From Qipengyuania huizhouensis (GTDB taxonomy: Bacteria; Pseudomonadota; Alphaproteobacteria; Sphingomonadales; Sphingomonadaceae), in NCBI RefSeq assembly GCF_019711635.1, contig NZ_JAIGNT010000009.1, forward strand, positions 1-64,000: a DNA stretch of 64,000 nt, given 5' to 3'. The first letter of the stretch is position 1; the number at the start of each line of letters is the position of its first letter. Below the pieces are notes generated by a model that made no database searches, was not told the DNA's origin, and saw only the letters and a list, made by a program, of their open reading frames with translations. Shown here in pieces: positions 17,548 to 26,161 of the stretch. Both the position numbers and the translations under genes were made by a program.

Positions 17548-19706
17548 GCCGCCGCCTCGTCCGAATCCTCGCCCGCGGGCGGCATATTGTGGCCGAGCAA
17601 GCGAAGCACGTCCGCCGCGCATTCGACCACGTTGCTGCCCGGGCCGTAGATGCCCTGCACCCCGGCATCGCGCAGGAAGTCGTAATCCTTCTGCGGAATC
17701 ACGCCTCCGGCGATGACCTTGATGTCGCTGCGACCGGCCTCTCTCAGCAGTCCGATCAATTCGGGGATCAGCGTCTTGTGTCCGGCAGCCAGCGACGATG
17801 CCCCGATGGCATCGACGGCATTCTCCAGCGCCATGTCGCGCGTTTCGGCGGGAGTCTGGAACAGCGGGCCGGAGACGACCTCGAAGCCCATGTCGGCGAA
17901 AGCGCTGGCGATCACGTTCGCGCCGCGATCGTGCCCGTCCTGCCCCATCTTGGCGACCATCAGCTTCGGCGCGCGACCGAGGCGGCGCTCGACCGCCTTC
18001 ACGCCTGCTACCACCTGGGCATAGCGATCATCCTCGGCATAGGCCTTGGAATAGATGCCGCGCACGGGCGTGGGCAGCGTGTTATAGCGGCCATAGGCGT
18101 CTTCCATCGCCTGGCTGATTTCCCCCAGCGTCGCATCGTGTCGGGCAGCCTCCACCGCGAGAGCGAGCAGGTTGCCGTCACGCTGCGCCGCTCCGCGAGC
18201 CAGCGCGTCGAGCGCGGCACGGCAAGCCATGTCGTCGCGGCCTGCGCGCACCTTCTCCAGCCGCGCGATCTGGCTCTGGCGCACGGCGTGGTTGTCGATA
18301 TCGAGCGTGTCGATATCGTCTTCCTTGTCGCGGCGGTACTTGTTGACGCCCACGATCACCGTCTCGCCCCGGTCGACGCTGGCCTGTTTGGTGGCGGCGG
18401 CGCTTTCGATGGCTGCCTTGGGTTTGCCGCTGGCGACATATGCGGTCATGCCGCCCGCCGCCTCGACCTCATCGAGCATGGCCTTGGCCTGTTCCACCAG
18501 CGCGGCGGTGAGGCTTTCTATGTAGTAGCTGCCGCCCAGCGGATCGGCGACATTGGTGATGCCGGTCTCTTCCTGGATCACCAGCTGGGTGTTGCGCGCG
18601 ATGCGGGCGCTGAAATCGGTCGGCAGCGCAATCGCTTCGTCCAGCGCGTTGGTGTGGAGCGACTGCGTGCCGCCGAGCACCGCCGCCATCGCTTCGATCG
18701 TGGTGCGGATGACGTTGTTGTAGGGGTCCTGCTCCTGCAAGCTGACGCCGCTGGTCTGGCAGTGCGTACGGAGCATCTTCGACTTGGGGTTCTGCGCGCC
18801 CAGCTCTTCCATGACATCGTGCCACAATGCACGCGCCGCGCGCATCTTGGCGATCTCCATGAAGAAGTTCATGCCGATGCCCCAGAAGAAGGACAGGCGC
18901 GGCGCGAAGGCATCGATGTCGAGGCCCGCTTCCATCGCGCGCTTCGCATATTCCTTGCCATCGGCAATGGTGAAGGCGAGTTCCTGCACAGCCGTCGCCC
19001 CGGCCTCGTGCATGTGATAGCCCGAGATCGAAATGCTGTTGAATTTCGGCATGTTGGCCGACGTATATGCGATGATGTCGGAGACGATCCGCATGCTCGG
19101 TTCGGGCGGGTAGATATAGGTGTTGCGGACCATGAACTCCTTGAGGATGTCGTTCTGGATGGTCCCCGAAAGCTTGTCCTGGCTCACGCCCTGCCGCTCC
19201 GCCGCGACGATGTAGAATGCCAGCACCGGGATCACCGCGCCGTTCATCGTCATGCTGACGCTCATCGTGTCGAGCGGGATCTGGTCGAACAGGATTTCCA
19301 TGTCGCGCACGGTGTCGATCGCGACGCCCGCCTTCCCGACATCGCCGACGACGCGCGGGTGGTCGCTGTCGTAGCCGCGGTGCGTGGCGAGGTCGAAGGC
19401 GACCGACAGGCCCTTCTGACCTGCGGCAAGGTTGCGGCGATAGAAAGCGTTCGATTCCTCGGCGGTGGAGAAGCCTGCATACTGCCGGATGGTCCACGGC
19501 CGGCCAGTGTACATCGAGGCATAGGGCCCGCGCGTAAACGGCGCGATGCCGGGCACGCCGGGCTCGAGATCGGCGGTATCCTCGCTGGTATAGAGCGGCT
19601 TCACGTCGATCCCTTCGGGCGTGTGCCAGGTGAGGTCGCGGCCCTTCACCTCCTTGTCGGCGAGGGATTTCCAGTCGTCGTAAGTGGGGGTCTTATCTTC
19701 AGCCAT
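17544..19706 (-). CDS. scpA: methylmalonyl-CoA mutase
   Basis: A 720-aa adenosylcobalamin-dependent mutase that converts (R)-methylmalonyl-CoA to succinyl-CoA. The N-terminal TIM barrel carries [45 protein letters not shown]. The C-terminal B12-binding domain has [23 protein letters not shown] (DxHxxG with the cobalt-ligating His) and the later SSLAAGH and VIAGGVIP segments. A single-chain enzyme of this length is the homodimeric type. The ATG at [12 protein letters not shown] is the usual start; upstream codons derive from the type 1 repeat. The gene is coupled to a small membrane protein gene and bioB. Confidence 0.97.
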   Translation of the reverse strand: MAEDKTPTYDDWKSLADKEVKGRDLTWHTPEGIDVKPLYTSEDTADLEPGVPGIAPFTRGPYASMYTGRPWTIRQYAGFSTAEESNAFYRRNLAAGQKGLSVAFDLATHRGYDSDHPRVVGDVGKAGVAIDTVRDMEILFDQIPLDTMSVSMTMNGAVIPVLAFYIVAAERQGVSQDKLSGTIQNDILKEFMVRNTYIYPPEPSMRIVSDIIAYTSANMPKFNSISISGYHMHEAGATAVQELAFTIADGKEYAKRAMEAGLDIDAFAPRLSFFWGIGMNFFMEIAKMRAARALWHDVMEELGAQNPKSKMLRTHCQTSGVSLQEQDPYNNVIRTTIEAMAAVLGGTQSLHTNALDEAIALPTDFSARIARNTQLVIQEETGITNVADPLGGSYYIESLTAALVEQAKAMLDEVEAAGGMTAYVASGKPKAAIESAAATKQASVDRGETVIVGVNKYRRDKEDDIDTLDIDNHAVRQSQIARLEKVRAGRDDMACRAALDALARGAAQRDGNLLALAVEAARHDATLGEISQAMEDAYGRYNTLPTPVRGIYSKAYAEDDRYAQVVAGVKAVERRLGRAPKLMVAKMGQDGHDRGANVIASAFADMGFEVVSGPLFQTPAETRDMALENAVDAIGASSLAAGHKTLIPELIGLLREAGRSDIKVIAGGVIPQKDYDFLRDAGVQGIYGPGSNVVECAADVLRLLGHNMPPAGEDSDEAAA

Positions 19707-19711
19707 AACAT

Positions 19712-19807
19712 CCGTTCGCCCTGAGCCTGTCGAAGGGCAGTCCTTGCTTCTAGCGGTCCCGTTGTCCACAAAGAAGGACGGTGCTTCGACAGGCTCAGCA
19801 CGAACGG
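19712..19807. repeat. palindromic intergenic repeat, type 1 copy B
   Basis: The same element as at 16213-16307: outer arms CCGTTCGCCCTGAGCCTGTC and GACAGGCTCAGCACGAACGG, with the GGGC/GTGC variants swapped relative to copy A. It sits between mce and the start of scpA, leaving only a few bases for the scpA ribosome binding site. Confidence 0.85.
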
Positions 19808-19823
19808 GGTGAGAGGTCAGCGC

Positions 19824-20273
19824 CTAGTTCGACCAGTGCGCATTGTCCTTGGGCGTTTCCATGATTTCGGTCAGCTGCCCCATCATGTCCTTGGGGTGGA
19901 GGAAGAAGATCGGCGTGCCATGCGCGCCGATGCGCGTGGGGCCGAGAATGCGTTTACCCAGCTCCTCGAACCATTTGCGCGCGTCCTCGATATCCTCGAC
20001 TTCGTAGCAGACGTGGTGCTGCGCGCCGGCGGGATTCTTCTCGAGAAATTTCGCGATGGGGCTGTCGGGGCCGAGCGGCTCGATCAGCTCGATCTGCGTG
20101 CCGTTGTTCCCGTCGAGACCGGGCGTGTCGACGAAGCAGACCTTAACCCCCTGCGCCTCGAGATCGAAGGGCTTGTGAAACGAGGTGGCGCCCATGACAT
20201 CGCGGTAATAGCGCACCGATTCCTCGATCGAGGGCGTGGCGACGCCGATGTGGTTCAACCGTCCCAGTCTCAT
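19824..20273 (-). CDS. mce: methylmalonyl-CoA epimerase
   Basis: A 149-aa vicinal-oxygen-chelate (glyoxalase-fold) enzyme interconverting (S)- and (R)-methylmalonyl-CoA, which links propionyl-CoA carboxylase to the mutase. The fold shows LNHIGVATPSIEESVRYYRDVMGA, the metal ligands His10, Gln near IELIEPL, His in AQHHVCYEVEDI and Glu near the end. A ribosome binding site (GGGGAGG) precedes the ATG. The gene lies just behind a type 2 palindromic repeat and a short remnant of a second mce start. It is clearly intact. Confidence 0.95.
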   Translation of the reverse strand: MRLGRLNHIGVATPSIEESVRYYRDVMGATSFHKPFDLEAQGVKVCFVDTPGLDGNNGTQIELIEPLGPDSPIAKFLEKNPAGAQHHVCYEVEDIEDARKWFEELGKRILGPTRIGAHGTPIFFLHPKDMMGQLTEIMETPKDNAHWSN

Positions 20274-20292
20274 GCAACGCCTCCCCGCAATC

Positions 20293-20383
20293 CGTCATGC
20301 TGAACTTGTTTCAGCATCCATCCAGCCCCTCTCACCATCCGTCCCCGCGGCGAGATGGACCCTGAAACAAGTTCAGGGTGACG
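20293..20383. repeat. palindromic intergenic repeat, type 2
   Basis: Inverted arms CGTCATGCTGAACTTGTTTC and CCTGAAACAAGTTCAGGGTG flank a GC-rich core. The translated forms HPELVSG and WMLKQVQHDG seen across it are the usual spurious peptides of this repeat class. It lies between mce and the mce-like remnant. Confidence 0.85.
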
Positions 20384-20389
20384 AGAAAA

Positions 20390-20437
20390 GACTGAGGACG
20401 TGGCGACGCCGATATGTTTGAGACGGCCGAATTTCAT
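20390..20437 (-). pseudogene. remnant of a second mce 5' end
   Basis: Reading from 20437, the frame begins MKFGRLKHIGVATSS, matching the epimerase start MRLGRLNHIGVATPS at 11 of 15 positions, and then runs into the type 2 repeat. The remnant's ATG overlaps the TGA stop of the upstream 85-codon gene in an ATGA junction. This suggests that an mce gene once started here and was broken or displaced by the repeat. Confidence 0.6.
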
Positions 20438-20691
20438 AGAAGCACTCCCAATGCCATTAGCACAGCGATGGCTGCGATTAGCCAAGTCAGCATGACGAGT
20501 CTGCGGTTGCTAGTCTGAACCTGCTTATTCAACGCGCTATGCAACGAAATCAGGTAAACCATGTCCTGCCGCAGATGGACAATTGAGCGCCGAATATCGT
20601 CGTCCTCGTATTGCGCAATGCCAGCGAATTGCTGCTCCCGGTCTATGACCCTCGCCTGCTCGACAGCAGCTTTCTCATCCCACCAGCTCAT
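20434..20691 (-). CDS. small membrane-anchored protein between pccB and mce
   Basis: An 85-aa protein with a charged, coiled-coil-like N-terminal part (WWDEKAAVEQARVIDREQQFAGIAQYEDDDIRRSIVHLRQDM) and a single C-terminal transmembrane helix (LVMLTWLIAAIAVLMALGVLL). The ATG is 9 nt after the pccB stop, behind GAGGTGA. It looks like a tail-anchored inner-membrane protein. Function unknown. Confidence 0.72.
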   Translation of the reverse strand: MSWWDEKAAVEQARVIDREQQFAGIAQYEDDDIRRSIVHLRQDMVYLISLHSALNKQVQTSNRRLVMLTWLIAAIAVLMALGVLL

Positions 20692-20700
20692 CTCATCACC

Positions 20701-22233
20701 TCATAACGGAATGTTATCATGCTTCTTCCAAGGGTTCTCAAGCTGCTTGGTCCGCAGCTTCCGTAGCCCCAGCGCAATCCGCTTCCGCGTCGAGTGCGGG
20801 TAGATCACCTCGTCGATATAGCCGCGGCTTGCCGCCACGAACGGATTGGCGAAGCGGTCTTCGTATTCCTTGGTCTTCTCGGCGATCTTGTCCGGATCGT
20901 CGCGGTCCTGGCGGAAGATGATTTCCACCGCGCCCTTCGCGCCCATCACTGCGATTTCGGCGGTGGGCCAGGCGTAGTTGAGGTCACCGCGCAGGTGCTT
21001 GGAGGCCATCACATCATAGGCTCCGCCATAGGCCTTGCGGGTGATCACGGTGATCTTGGGCACTGTCGCCTCGGCGTAGGCGAAGAGCAGCTTCGCGCCG
21101 TGCTTGATGATGCCGTTATGCTCCTGGCTGGTGCCGGGAAGGAAGCCGGGCACGTCGACGAAGGTCAGGATCGGGATTTCGAACGCGTCGCAGAAACGCA
21201 CGAAGCGCGCGGCTTTCTTCGACGAATTGATGTCGAGCACGCCGGCGAGCACCATCGGCTGGTTCGCCACCACGCCCACCGTGCGTCCCTCCACCCGGCC
21301 AAAACCGCAGATGATGTTGGCCGCGTGGTTCGGCTGGATTTCGAAGAAGTCTCCCTCGTCCAGCGTCTTACGGATGACTTCGTGCATGTCGTAAGGCTGG
21401 TTGGCATTGTCGGGAATCAGCGTGTCGAGGCTAGGCTCCTCGCGGTCCCACGCATCGCTGGTCGGCCGCTCCGGTACATCTTCGCGGTTCGACAGCGGCA
21501 GGTAATCGAAGAAATTGCGCGTCGCGAGCAGCGTTTCAATGTCGTTTTCGAAACTGTTGTCGGCAACGGAGGTCTTGGTGGTGTGCGTCTTCGCCCCGCC
21601 CAGTTCCTCCTGCGTGACGACCTCGTTGGTGACCGTCTTCACCACGTCGGGGCCGGTGACGAACATGTAACTGCTGTCCTCGACCATGAAGATGAAATCG
21701 GTCATGGCGGGCGAGTAAACCGCGCCGCCCGCGCAAGGCCCCATGATGAGGCTGATCTGCGGGATCACGCCGCTGGCGAGTACATTGCGCTGGAACACCT
21801 CGGCATAGCCGCCGAGAGATGCCACGCCTTCCTGAATGCGCGCGCCGCCACTGTCGTTGAGACCAATAACCGGCGCGCCGACCTTCATCGCGGTGTCCAT
21901 CACCTTGCAGATTTTCTCTGCATGCCGCTTGGAAAGAGAGCCTCCGAAGACCGTGAAATCCTGAGAGAAAACATATACGAGGCGGCCGTTGATCGTGCCG
22001 CTGCCGGTAACCACGCCGTCGCCGGGGATTTTCTGGTCCTGCATGCCGAAATCGACGCAATCGTGCTCGACATAACGATCCAGCTCCTCGAAACTGTCTT
22101 CGTCCAGCAGCACTTCGAGCCGTTCGCGGGCGGTCAGCTTGCCCTTGGCGTGCTGAGCGTCGATCCGCTTCTGCCCGCCGCCCATCCAGGCGGCTTCGCG
22201 GCGGCGTTCCATTTCGGCGATATTGGCGGACAT
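20701..22233 (-). CDS. pccB: propionyl-CoA carboxylase carboxyltransferase (beta) subunit
   Basis: A 510-aa carboxyltransferase of the crotonase-like fold that transfers CO2 from biotin on PccA to propionyl-CoA. Typical stretches are [79 protein letters not shown] and [52 protein letters not shown]. The length and sequence fit PccB rather than AccD. It appears to head the minus-strand operon that runs on through mce, scpA and bioB. Confidence 0.94.
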   Translation of the reverse strand: MSANIAEMERRREAAWMGGGQKRIDAQHAKGKLTARERLEVLLDEDSFEELDRYVEHDCVDFGMQDQKIPGDGVVTGSGTINGRLVYVFSQDFTVFGGSLSKRHAEKICKVMDTAMKVGAPVIGLNDSGGARIQEGVASLGGYAEVFQRNVLASGVIPQISLIMGPCAGGAVYSPAMTDFIFMVEDSSYMFVTGPDVVKTVTNEVVTQEELGGAKTHTTKTSVADNSFENDIETLLATRNFFDYLPLSNREDVPERPTSDAWDREEPSLDTLIPDNANQPYDMHEVIRKTLDEGDFFEIQPNHAANIICGFGRVEGRTVGVVANQPMVLAGVLDINSSKKAARFVRFCDAFEIPILTFVDVPGFLPGTSQEHNGIIKHGAKLLFAYAEATVPKITVITRKAYGGAYDVMASKHLRGDLNYAWPTAEIAVMGAKGAVEIIFRQDRDDPDKIAEKTKEYEDRFANPFVAASRGYIDEVIYPHSTRKRIALGLRKLRTKQLENPWKKHDNIPL

Positions 22234-22300
22234 AGACTCTCCGTGGATACGATTGCAGTGCGCCTAGAGCGGAGTGCGACGTAAGGTCAATCGCGCCTTG

Positions 22301-23038
22301 CTATTCTCTCAACGCGGATATCAGGAATTCGACATTGCCTTCCGGGCCGGTAATAGGGCTTCGGGCGATGCCTTGCACTGCGAAGCCAAGCCCATCCATC
22401 CATTCGCGGACCTCTTCGCACACGCGGGCATGGAGCGCTGGGTCGCGGACCACGCCGCCCTTGCCGACCTCTTCCCGCCCCACCTCGAACTGCGGCTTGA
22501 TCAGTGCAACGACACGGCAATGACGTTCAGCCAGCTCGAAAGGACGCTCGAGCACCTTGGCGAGGCCGATGAAGCTCGCGTCACAGACGATCCAGGACAC
22601 CGGGCGATCAATCATTCCCGCTGTGAGGATTCTTGCGCTGGTCTGTTCGAGAACAGTGACGCGGTCGTCCTGCCGCAGCTTCCAGGCAAGCTGGTTCGTG
22701 CCACTGTCGACTGCGAAGACGTGCTTCGCCCCGCCCTGCAGCAACACATCGGTGAAGCCGCCGGTCGAACTGCCGATATCCATGGCCGTGACACCGGTGG
22801 GATCAAGCCGGAAATGTTCGATGGCGTGTGCCAGTTTTATGCCGCCGCGGCTGACCCAGGGATGGTCGCGTCCGCGCACATCAAGTGGGGCGTCCTCCGG
22901 CAGTTGCTGCCCCGGTTTCACCAGCTTCTGCTCGCCCGAAAAGACTAGTCCTGCCATCACCAATGCCTGCGCCCGGGTGCGGCTTTCGACCAGTCCGCGG
23001 TCGACGAGCATCTTATCGAGGCGACGTTTCTTTGCCAT
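22301..23038 (-). CDS. tlyA: TlyA family rRNA methyltransferase / RNA-binding protein
   Basis: A 245-aa protein. The N-terminal S4 RNA-binding domain (RLDKMLVDRGLVESRTRAQALVMAGLVF) precedes a Rossmann-type SAM-dependent FtsJ-like domain (AMDIGSSTGGFTDVLLQGGAKHVFAVDSGTNQL, later VALIKPQFEVGREEVGKGG). Known TlyA proteins methylate 2'-O positions of 16S and 23S rRNA; some are called hemolysins by error. It reads away from pccB, with a 67-nt gap between its stop and the pccB start. Confidence 0.92.
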   Translation of the reverse strand: MAKKRRLDKMLVDRGLVESRTRAQALVMAGLVFSGEQKLVKPGQQLPEDAPLDVRGRDHPWVSRGGIKLAHAIEHFRLDPTGVTAMDIGSSTGGFTDVLLQGGAKHVFAVDSGTNQLAWKLRQDDRVTVLEQTSARILTAGMIDRPVSWIVCDASFIGLAKVLERPFELAERHCRVVALIKPQFEVGREEVGKGGVVRDPALHARVCEEVREWMDGLGFAVQGIARSPITGPEGNVEFLISALRE

Positions 23039-23087
23039 GAGAGCCCTATTCCGTGAAACCAGAGCGCCTAGCGGGCATTAGTCTGGC

Positions 23088-23648
23088 ATGAAAGTCTCGC
23101 ATAATGCCATCGCCCGTGCCCTCTTGCTGTCGAGCGCCATGTTCGCCGCAGGCTGCGTGCCCGCGCCGGATTCGACGCCGGCCCCCACGCCCGCTCCGGT
23201 TAAGACGTCGCCGCCTCCGGCCCCTGCACCCAGTCCGATGCCGGCCCCGGCGCCGGAAAACTGGATAGATGCGGCGCGAACACCAGGGGACTGGACCTAT
23301 CGCTCTGCAACCGGCGGTTCGGTCGCACTCTATGGAGAGGCGCAGACCGATGCACGGTTCTCTATCCGCTGCGACAGCTCTGCCCGTTCGATCACGTTTT
23401 CGCGGGCGGGTAACGCCGCATCGACCGTCCCGATGCGCATATTGACCGAAACCGCGCAGCGCACGCTCAACGCCCAACCGACCGGTGGCGAATTGCCTTA
23501 CCTCACGGTTACCGTTCCCGCACGCGATCCGCTGCTGGACGCGATGGCACTGACCAAGGGACGGTTCGCTGTGGAAGTCGCTGGCACGCCAACGCTTTAC
23601 CTACCCGCATGGGCGGAGGTGACACGGGTCATCGAGGATTGCCGTTGA
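23088..23648 (+). CDS. putative lipoprotein with Pro-rich linker
   Basis: A 186-aa exported protein. The signal ends in a lipobox-like FAAGC (Cys22), followed by a Pro/Ala/Thr linker (residues 24-56) that could span the periplasm or cell wall. The folded part (WTYRSATGGSVALYGEAQTDARFSIRCDSSARSITFSRAG...) looks like a small beta-rich domain. It is divergent from tlyA with a 49-nt gap and followed by a hairpin at 23667-23704. Function unknown. Confidence 0.75.
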   Translation: MKVSHNAIARALLLSSAMFAAGCVPAPDSTPAPTPAPVKTSPPPAPAPSPMPAPAPENWIDAARTPGDWTYRSATGGSVALYGEAQTDARFSIRCDSSARSITFSRAGNAASTVPMRILTETAQRTLNAQPTGGELPYLTVTVPARDPLLDAMALTKGRFAVEVAGTPTLYLPAWAEVTRVIEDCR

Positions 23649-23666
23649 ACGACCCCCGGATAATGA

Positions 23667-23704
23667 GAAGGCCAGCTCCACGCCCGTAGGTGGAACTGGC
23701 CTTC
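23667..23704. terminator. strong hairpin behind the lipoprotein gene
   Basis: GAAGGCCAG pairs with CTGGCCTTC and, after one mismatch, TCCAC with GTGGA. It lies 19 nt after the lipoprotein stop on the plus strand and 50 nt after the stop of the minus-strand small ORF at 23755-23811. Neither side has a U-run, so it may be a stability element or a terminator assisted by other factors. Confidence 0.6.
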
Positions 23705-23754
23705 GCATGGTCAGCGGCGGAAGTGCCGCTCACGAGGTCTCTAAGGGTAGGGTA

Positions 23755-23811
23755 TTACCGATAGTACCTCGCGCGGAAACTTGCCGACCTCTCTGCTGAA
23801 CCATGAGACAT
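23755..23811 (-). CDS. candidate 18-aa small protein with an exceptionally strong ribosome binding site
   Basis: The frame encodes MSHGSAERSASFRARYYR and stops. Directly before it, 23813-23826 read on the minus strand as AAAGGAGGTGATCC, perfectly complementary over 14 nt to the canonical 3' end of bacterial 16S rRNA, with 7 nt between the GGAGG core and the ATG. Downstream the transcript can form three hairpins: CGAGGT/ACCTCG across 23733-23771, AGCGGC/GCCGCT at 23713-23730, and the stem at 23667-23704. I do not know a family for this peptide; it could be a leader or a dual-function small RNA. Confidence 0.45.
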   Translation of the reverse strand: MSHGSAERSASFRARYYR

Positions 23812-23988
23812 CGGATCACCTCCTTTCGCGCTAGTGAGCTAGAAGCCTTATCAAGGGCCCCAAGACCGCGTTCGCCGCTGATCTTGGGTCTAATTTGAGT
23901 CGTTTCGAGATTGAAAACAAGGCTTGTAAAAAAGTTTTCCCACGTCAGAATTGGTGTTTGTGGCTCGGGAGATTTCCCGGGCCTTTTT
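23803..23988 (+). promoter_or_regulatory. candidate attenuator leader of ilvE
   Basis: A 31-codon frame on the plus strand (ATG at 23803, TGA at 23896-23898) ends PLILGLI, so five of its last six codons are Leu or Ile. A hairpin around 23860-23889 (CCCAAGA/TCTTGGG with a TTCG loop) overlaps this end, a second stem GAAAAC/GTTTTC lies at 23912-23938, and a true terminator follows before ilvE. TTTTCCC near 23934-23940 could pair with GGGAGA of the terminator arm and act as antiterminator. Against it, the ATG has no clear ribosome binding site and it overlaps the opposite small ORF. Confidence 0.35.
23963..23988 (+). terminator. intrinsic terminator upstream of ilvE
   Basis: GCTCGGGA pairs with TCCCGGGC (one G-U pair) around a four-base loop, followed by CTTTTT. 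It lies 62 nt before the ilvE ATG, with no complete annotated gene ahead of it on this strand, so it ends either a small RNA or an attenuated ilvE leader. Confidence 0.75.
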
Positions 23989-24049
23989 CGATCGGGACGC
24001 TTGCAACCAGACCTTGCCCTCGAAGCGCTCTCCCATTAACCGCGCGGAC

Positions 24050-25129
24050 ATGGATTTCGAGCACCTCCCCCACCCCGCCCCCGTCCCCGGCGAGACACGC
24101 CAGCAGGCGCTTCAGGACCCCGGCTTCGGCAAGCTCTTCACCGACCACATGGTGGTGATCGATTACGACGCCGATAAGGGCGGATGGCACAAGGCGACGC
24201 TCGGCCCGCGCGAGCATATCAGCCTCGATCCGGCAGCGGCTGTGCTGCATTATGCCCAGGAAATCTTCGAAGGCATGAAGGCCTACAAGCAGGCCGACGA
24301 CAGCCTCGCGCTGTTCCGCCCCGAACAGAATGCGCGCCGTTTCAACGAGAGTGCACGGCGGATGGCGATGCCCGACCTGCCCGAGGAAATGTTCCTCGAA
24401 TCGATCCGCCAGCTGGTGGCGAAGGATCGCGAATGGGTACCTTCCGATCCGGACGGCTCGCTCTACCTGCGCCCCTTCATGTTCGCTTCCGAAGCCTTCC
24501 TCGGCGTGCGCCCGGCGCGGCAATACAAATACATCCTCATCGCCAGCCCCGTCGGCCCCTATTTCAAGGGCGGCGCCAAGCCAGTGAAGATCTGGGTGAG
24601 CCGCAACTACACTCGTGCTGCACCCGGCGGAACGGGTGCGGCCAAAACCGGCGGAAATTACGCCGCGTCACTCGTCCCGCAGGCCGAAGGGATCGAGAAT
24701 GGCTGCGACCAGGTGGTTTTCCTTGATGCGGTCGAGAAGAAGTGGGTCGAAGAACTAGGCGGGATGAACCTGTTTTTCGTCTTCGACGATGGCACCGTCA
24801 TCACACCGCCGCTGACCGGCACGATCCTGCCCGGCATAACCCGCGACAGCCTGATCCAGCTACTGCGGGAGGAAGGCCTGCAAGTGCGCGAGGAACCCTA
24901 CAGTATCGACCAGTGGCGCGCCGATGCGACCACCGGCAAGCTGCTCGAAACGATGGCCTGCGGCACGGCTGCGGTCGTCACTCCCGTCGGCACCGTGCTG
25001 GGCCCGGACGGGGAGTTCACGATCGGTAGCGGCGGAACCGGGCAGATGACCCACAAGATCCGCGAAAAGCTGGTCGGCATCCAGAAGGGCGCCGTCGAGG
25101 ACACGCACGGCTGGGTGACGAAGCTCTAG
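24050..25129 (+). CDS. ilvE: branched-chain amino acid aminotransferase
   Basis: A 359-aa class IV PLP enzyme that makes or degrades Leu, Ile and Val by transamination with glutamate. The fold shows HYAQEIFEGMKAYKQ, FRPEQNARRFNESARRM, YLRPFMFASE, the stretch GGNYAASLVPQAEGIENGCDQVVFLDAVEKKWVEELGGMNLFFVF and the terminal TGQMTHKIREKLVGIQKG. The length fits the long bacterial/mitochondrial subtype. The ATG at MDFEHLPHP is preferred to an upstream in-frame ATG that would translate the terminator. It overlaps the convergent lysR-type gene by 4 nt. Confidence 0.95.
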   Translation: MDFEHLPHPAPVPGETRQQALQDPGFGKLFTDHMVVIDYDADKGGWHKATLGPREHISLDPAAAVLHYAQEIFEGMKAYKQADDSLALFRPEQNARRFNESARRMAMPDLPEEMFLESIRQLVAKDREWVPSDPDGSLYLRPFMFASEAFLGVRPARQYKYILIASPVGPYFKGGAKPVKIWVSRNYTRAAPGGTGAAKTGGNYAASLVPQAEGIENGCDQVVFLDAVEKKWVEELGGMNLFFVFDDGTVITPPLTGTILPGITRDSLIQLLREEGLQVREEPYSIDQWRADATTGKLLETMACGTAAVVTPVGTVLGPDGEFTIGSGGTGQMTHKIREKLVGIQKGAVEDTHGWVTKL

Positions 25130-26055
25130 GCTGCCCCGCTCACCGAAGGCTCTACCCCGCTGCACGCACCAAGCCGTTCACGGATTGCGTCGATCAGCCA
25201 GCTCGTCGCCGGTCCGGGGCGCGCATCGCGGCGCCACAGGGCGCTGAGCGTGTAATTTGCGCCCGGCTTTTCGGGCAGGTCGAGCAGGCATAGCCGGCCC
25301 TCGACCAGGTCACCGCTTACCATGTGACGCGGCATATTACCCCACCCAATCCCTTCTTTCAAAAGAGCGTGTTTCGCGCCGAGATCGGCCAGTCGCCAGC
25401 TTTGCGGCGACAAGACCGAGAATTCGCGGCCCTCGGTCAAGGGGGAGCGATCCGAGAGAACAAGCTGGAGGTGTTTGCGGCTTTCGCCCGGCGTAACACC
25501 GGATCGTGAAAGTGGATGATCTGGCGCGGCCACCGGGACCAGTTCGACCATGCCGATCGCCTGGCGTTCCAGTTCGGCATGGTCGGCAAGAACCGGCCCG
25601 CCGATCGCGAGGTCCGCGCCGCCATCGAGCAGGCAGGCGGCCACCGCGCCCAATGCCTCCACCTGCAGGCGCAGCGCGACGGTAGGAAACATTTCGCGGA
25701 AATTGCGCAGCACGCTTGCAGTCACTTCGCCAGGCAGCATGACGTCGACGACCAGCGAAACTTCGCTTTCAAGCCCCGCATGGAGGCTCTGCGTCTTGGC
25801 GAGCAGGTGGTCGATCCCGTCGGCCACGGCTTTCGCCTCTACCAGCAGCCCCCTGCCCTCCTCGGTCAGCACTGGTCTGCGCGAACCTTCCCGCGCGAAC
25901 AGTGTCACGCCGAGTTGGTTCTCCATCTGGGATATGCCGTAGCTGACAGCAGACACCGCCCGCCCCATCTTGCGCGCAGCGGCGCCGAAGCTGCCCTCTT
26001 CCGCCACTGCGAGGAAAATACGCAGCTGATCGAGGCTTGGCTCACCTAGTTTCAT
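25126..26055 (-). CDS. LysR family transcriptional regulator
   Basis: A 309-aa DNA-binding activator or repressor. The N-terminal winged helix (LDQLRIFLAVAEEGSFGAAARKMGRAVSAVSYGISQMENQLGVTLFAREG) is followed by a periplasmic-binding-like effector domain. It is divergent from pirin and azoreductase genes with a 106-bp shared control region holding two inverted repeats, so it very likely controls them and itself. The ligand is unknown; a quinone or electrophile would fit the neighbours. Confidence 0.92.
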   Translation of the reverse strand: MKLGEPSLDQLRIFLAVAEEGSFGAAARKMGRAVSAVSYGISQMENQLGVTLFAREGSRRPVLTEEGRGLLVEAKAVADGIDHLLAKTQSLHAGLESEVSLVVDVMLPGEVTASVLRNFREMFPTVALRLQVEALGAVAACLLDGGADLAIGGPVLADHAELERQAIGMVELVPVAAPDHPLSRSGVTPGESRKHLQLVLSDRSPLTEGREFSVLSPQSWRLADLGAKHALLKEGIGWGNMPRHMVSGDLVEGRLCLLDLPEKPGANYTLSALWRRDARPGPATSWLIDAIRERLGACSGVEPSVSGAA

Positions 26056-26057
26056 TG

Positions 26058-26115
26058 TTCCGATTTCCTGAACATCTTGCCGTATTTTATCGCAGTTATC
26101 GGAACACGCGGCAAG
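26058..26115. promoter_or_regulatory. candidate operator between the lysR-type gene and pirin
   Basis: Two nested inverted repeats lie in the divergent region: TTCCGAT (26058-26064) with ATCGGAA (26098-26104), and CTTGCCG (26076-26082) with CGGCAAG (26109-26115). LysR proteins bind dyads spread over about 50-60 bp, so the layout suits such a site. Confidence 0.5.
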
Positions 26116-26161
26116 GCCTATCTCCTGGTTCAACGAAGCCTTCCCATCGGGAGATAGACCA

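Noticed and set aside
17412..19724. Plus-strand 770-codon open frame opposite scpA
   Set aside because: Shadow of the methylmalonyl-CoA mutase gene; no domain features.
20270..20485. A 71-codon frame containing HPELVSG and LKQVQHDG
   Set aside because: It is the mce remnant fused to the palindromic repeat; the repeat peptides are typical artefacts. The remnant alone is reported.
23813..23827. Plus-strand GGATCACCTCCTTTC looks like the end of a 16S rRNA gene
   Set aside because: No other 16S sequence precedes it; it is better explained as the Shine-Dalgarno of the minus-strand small ORF.
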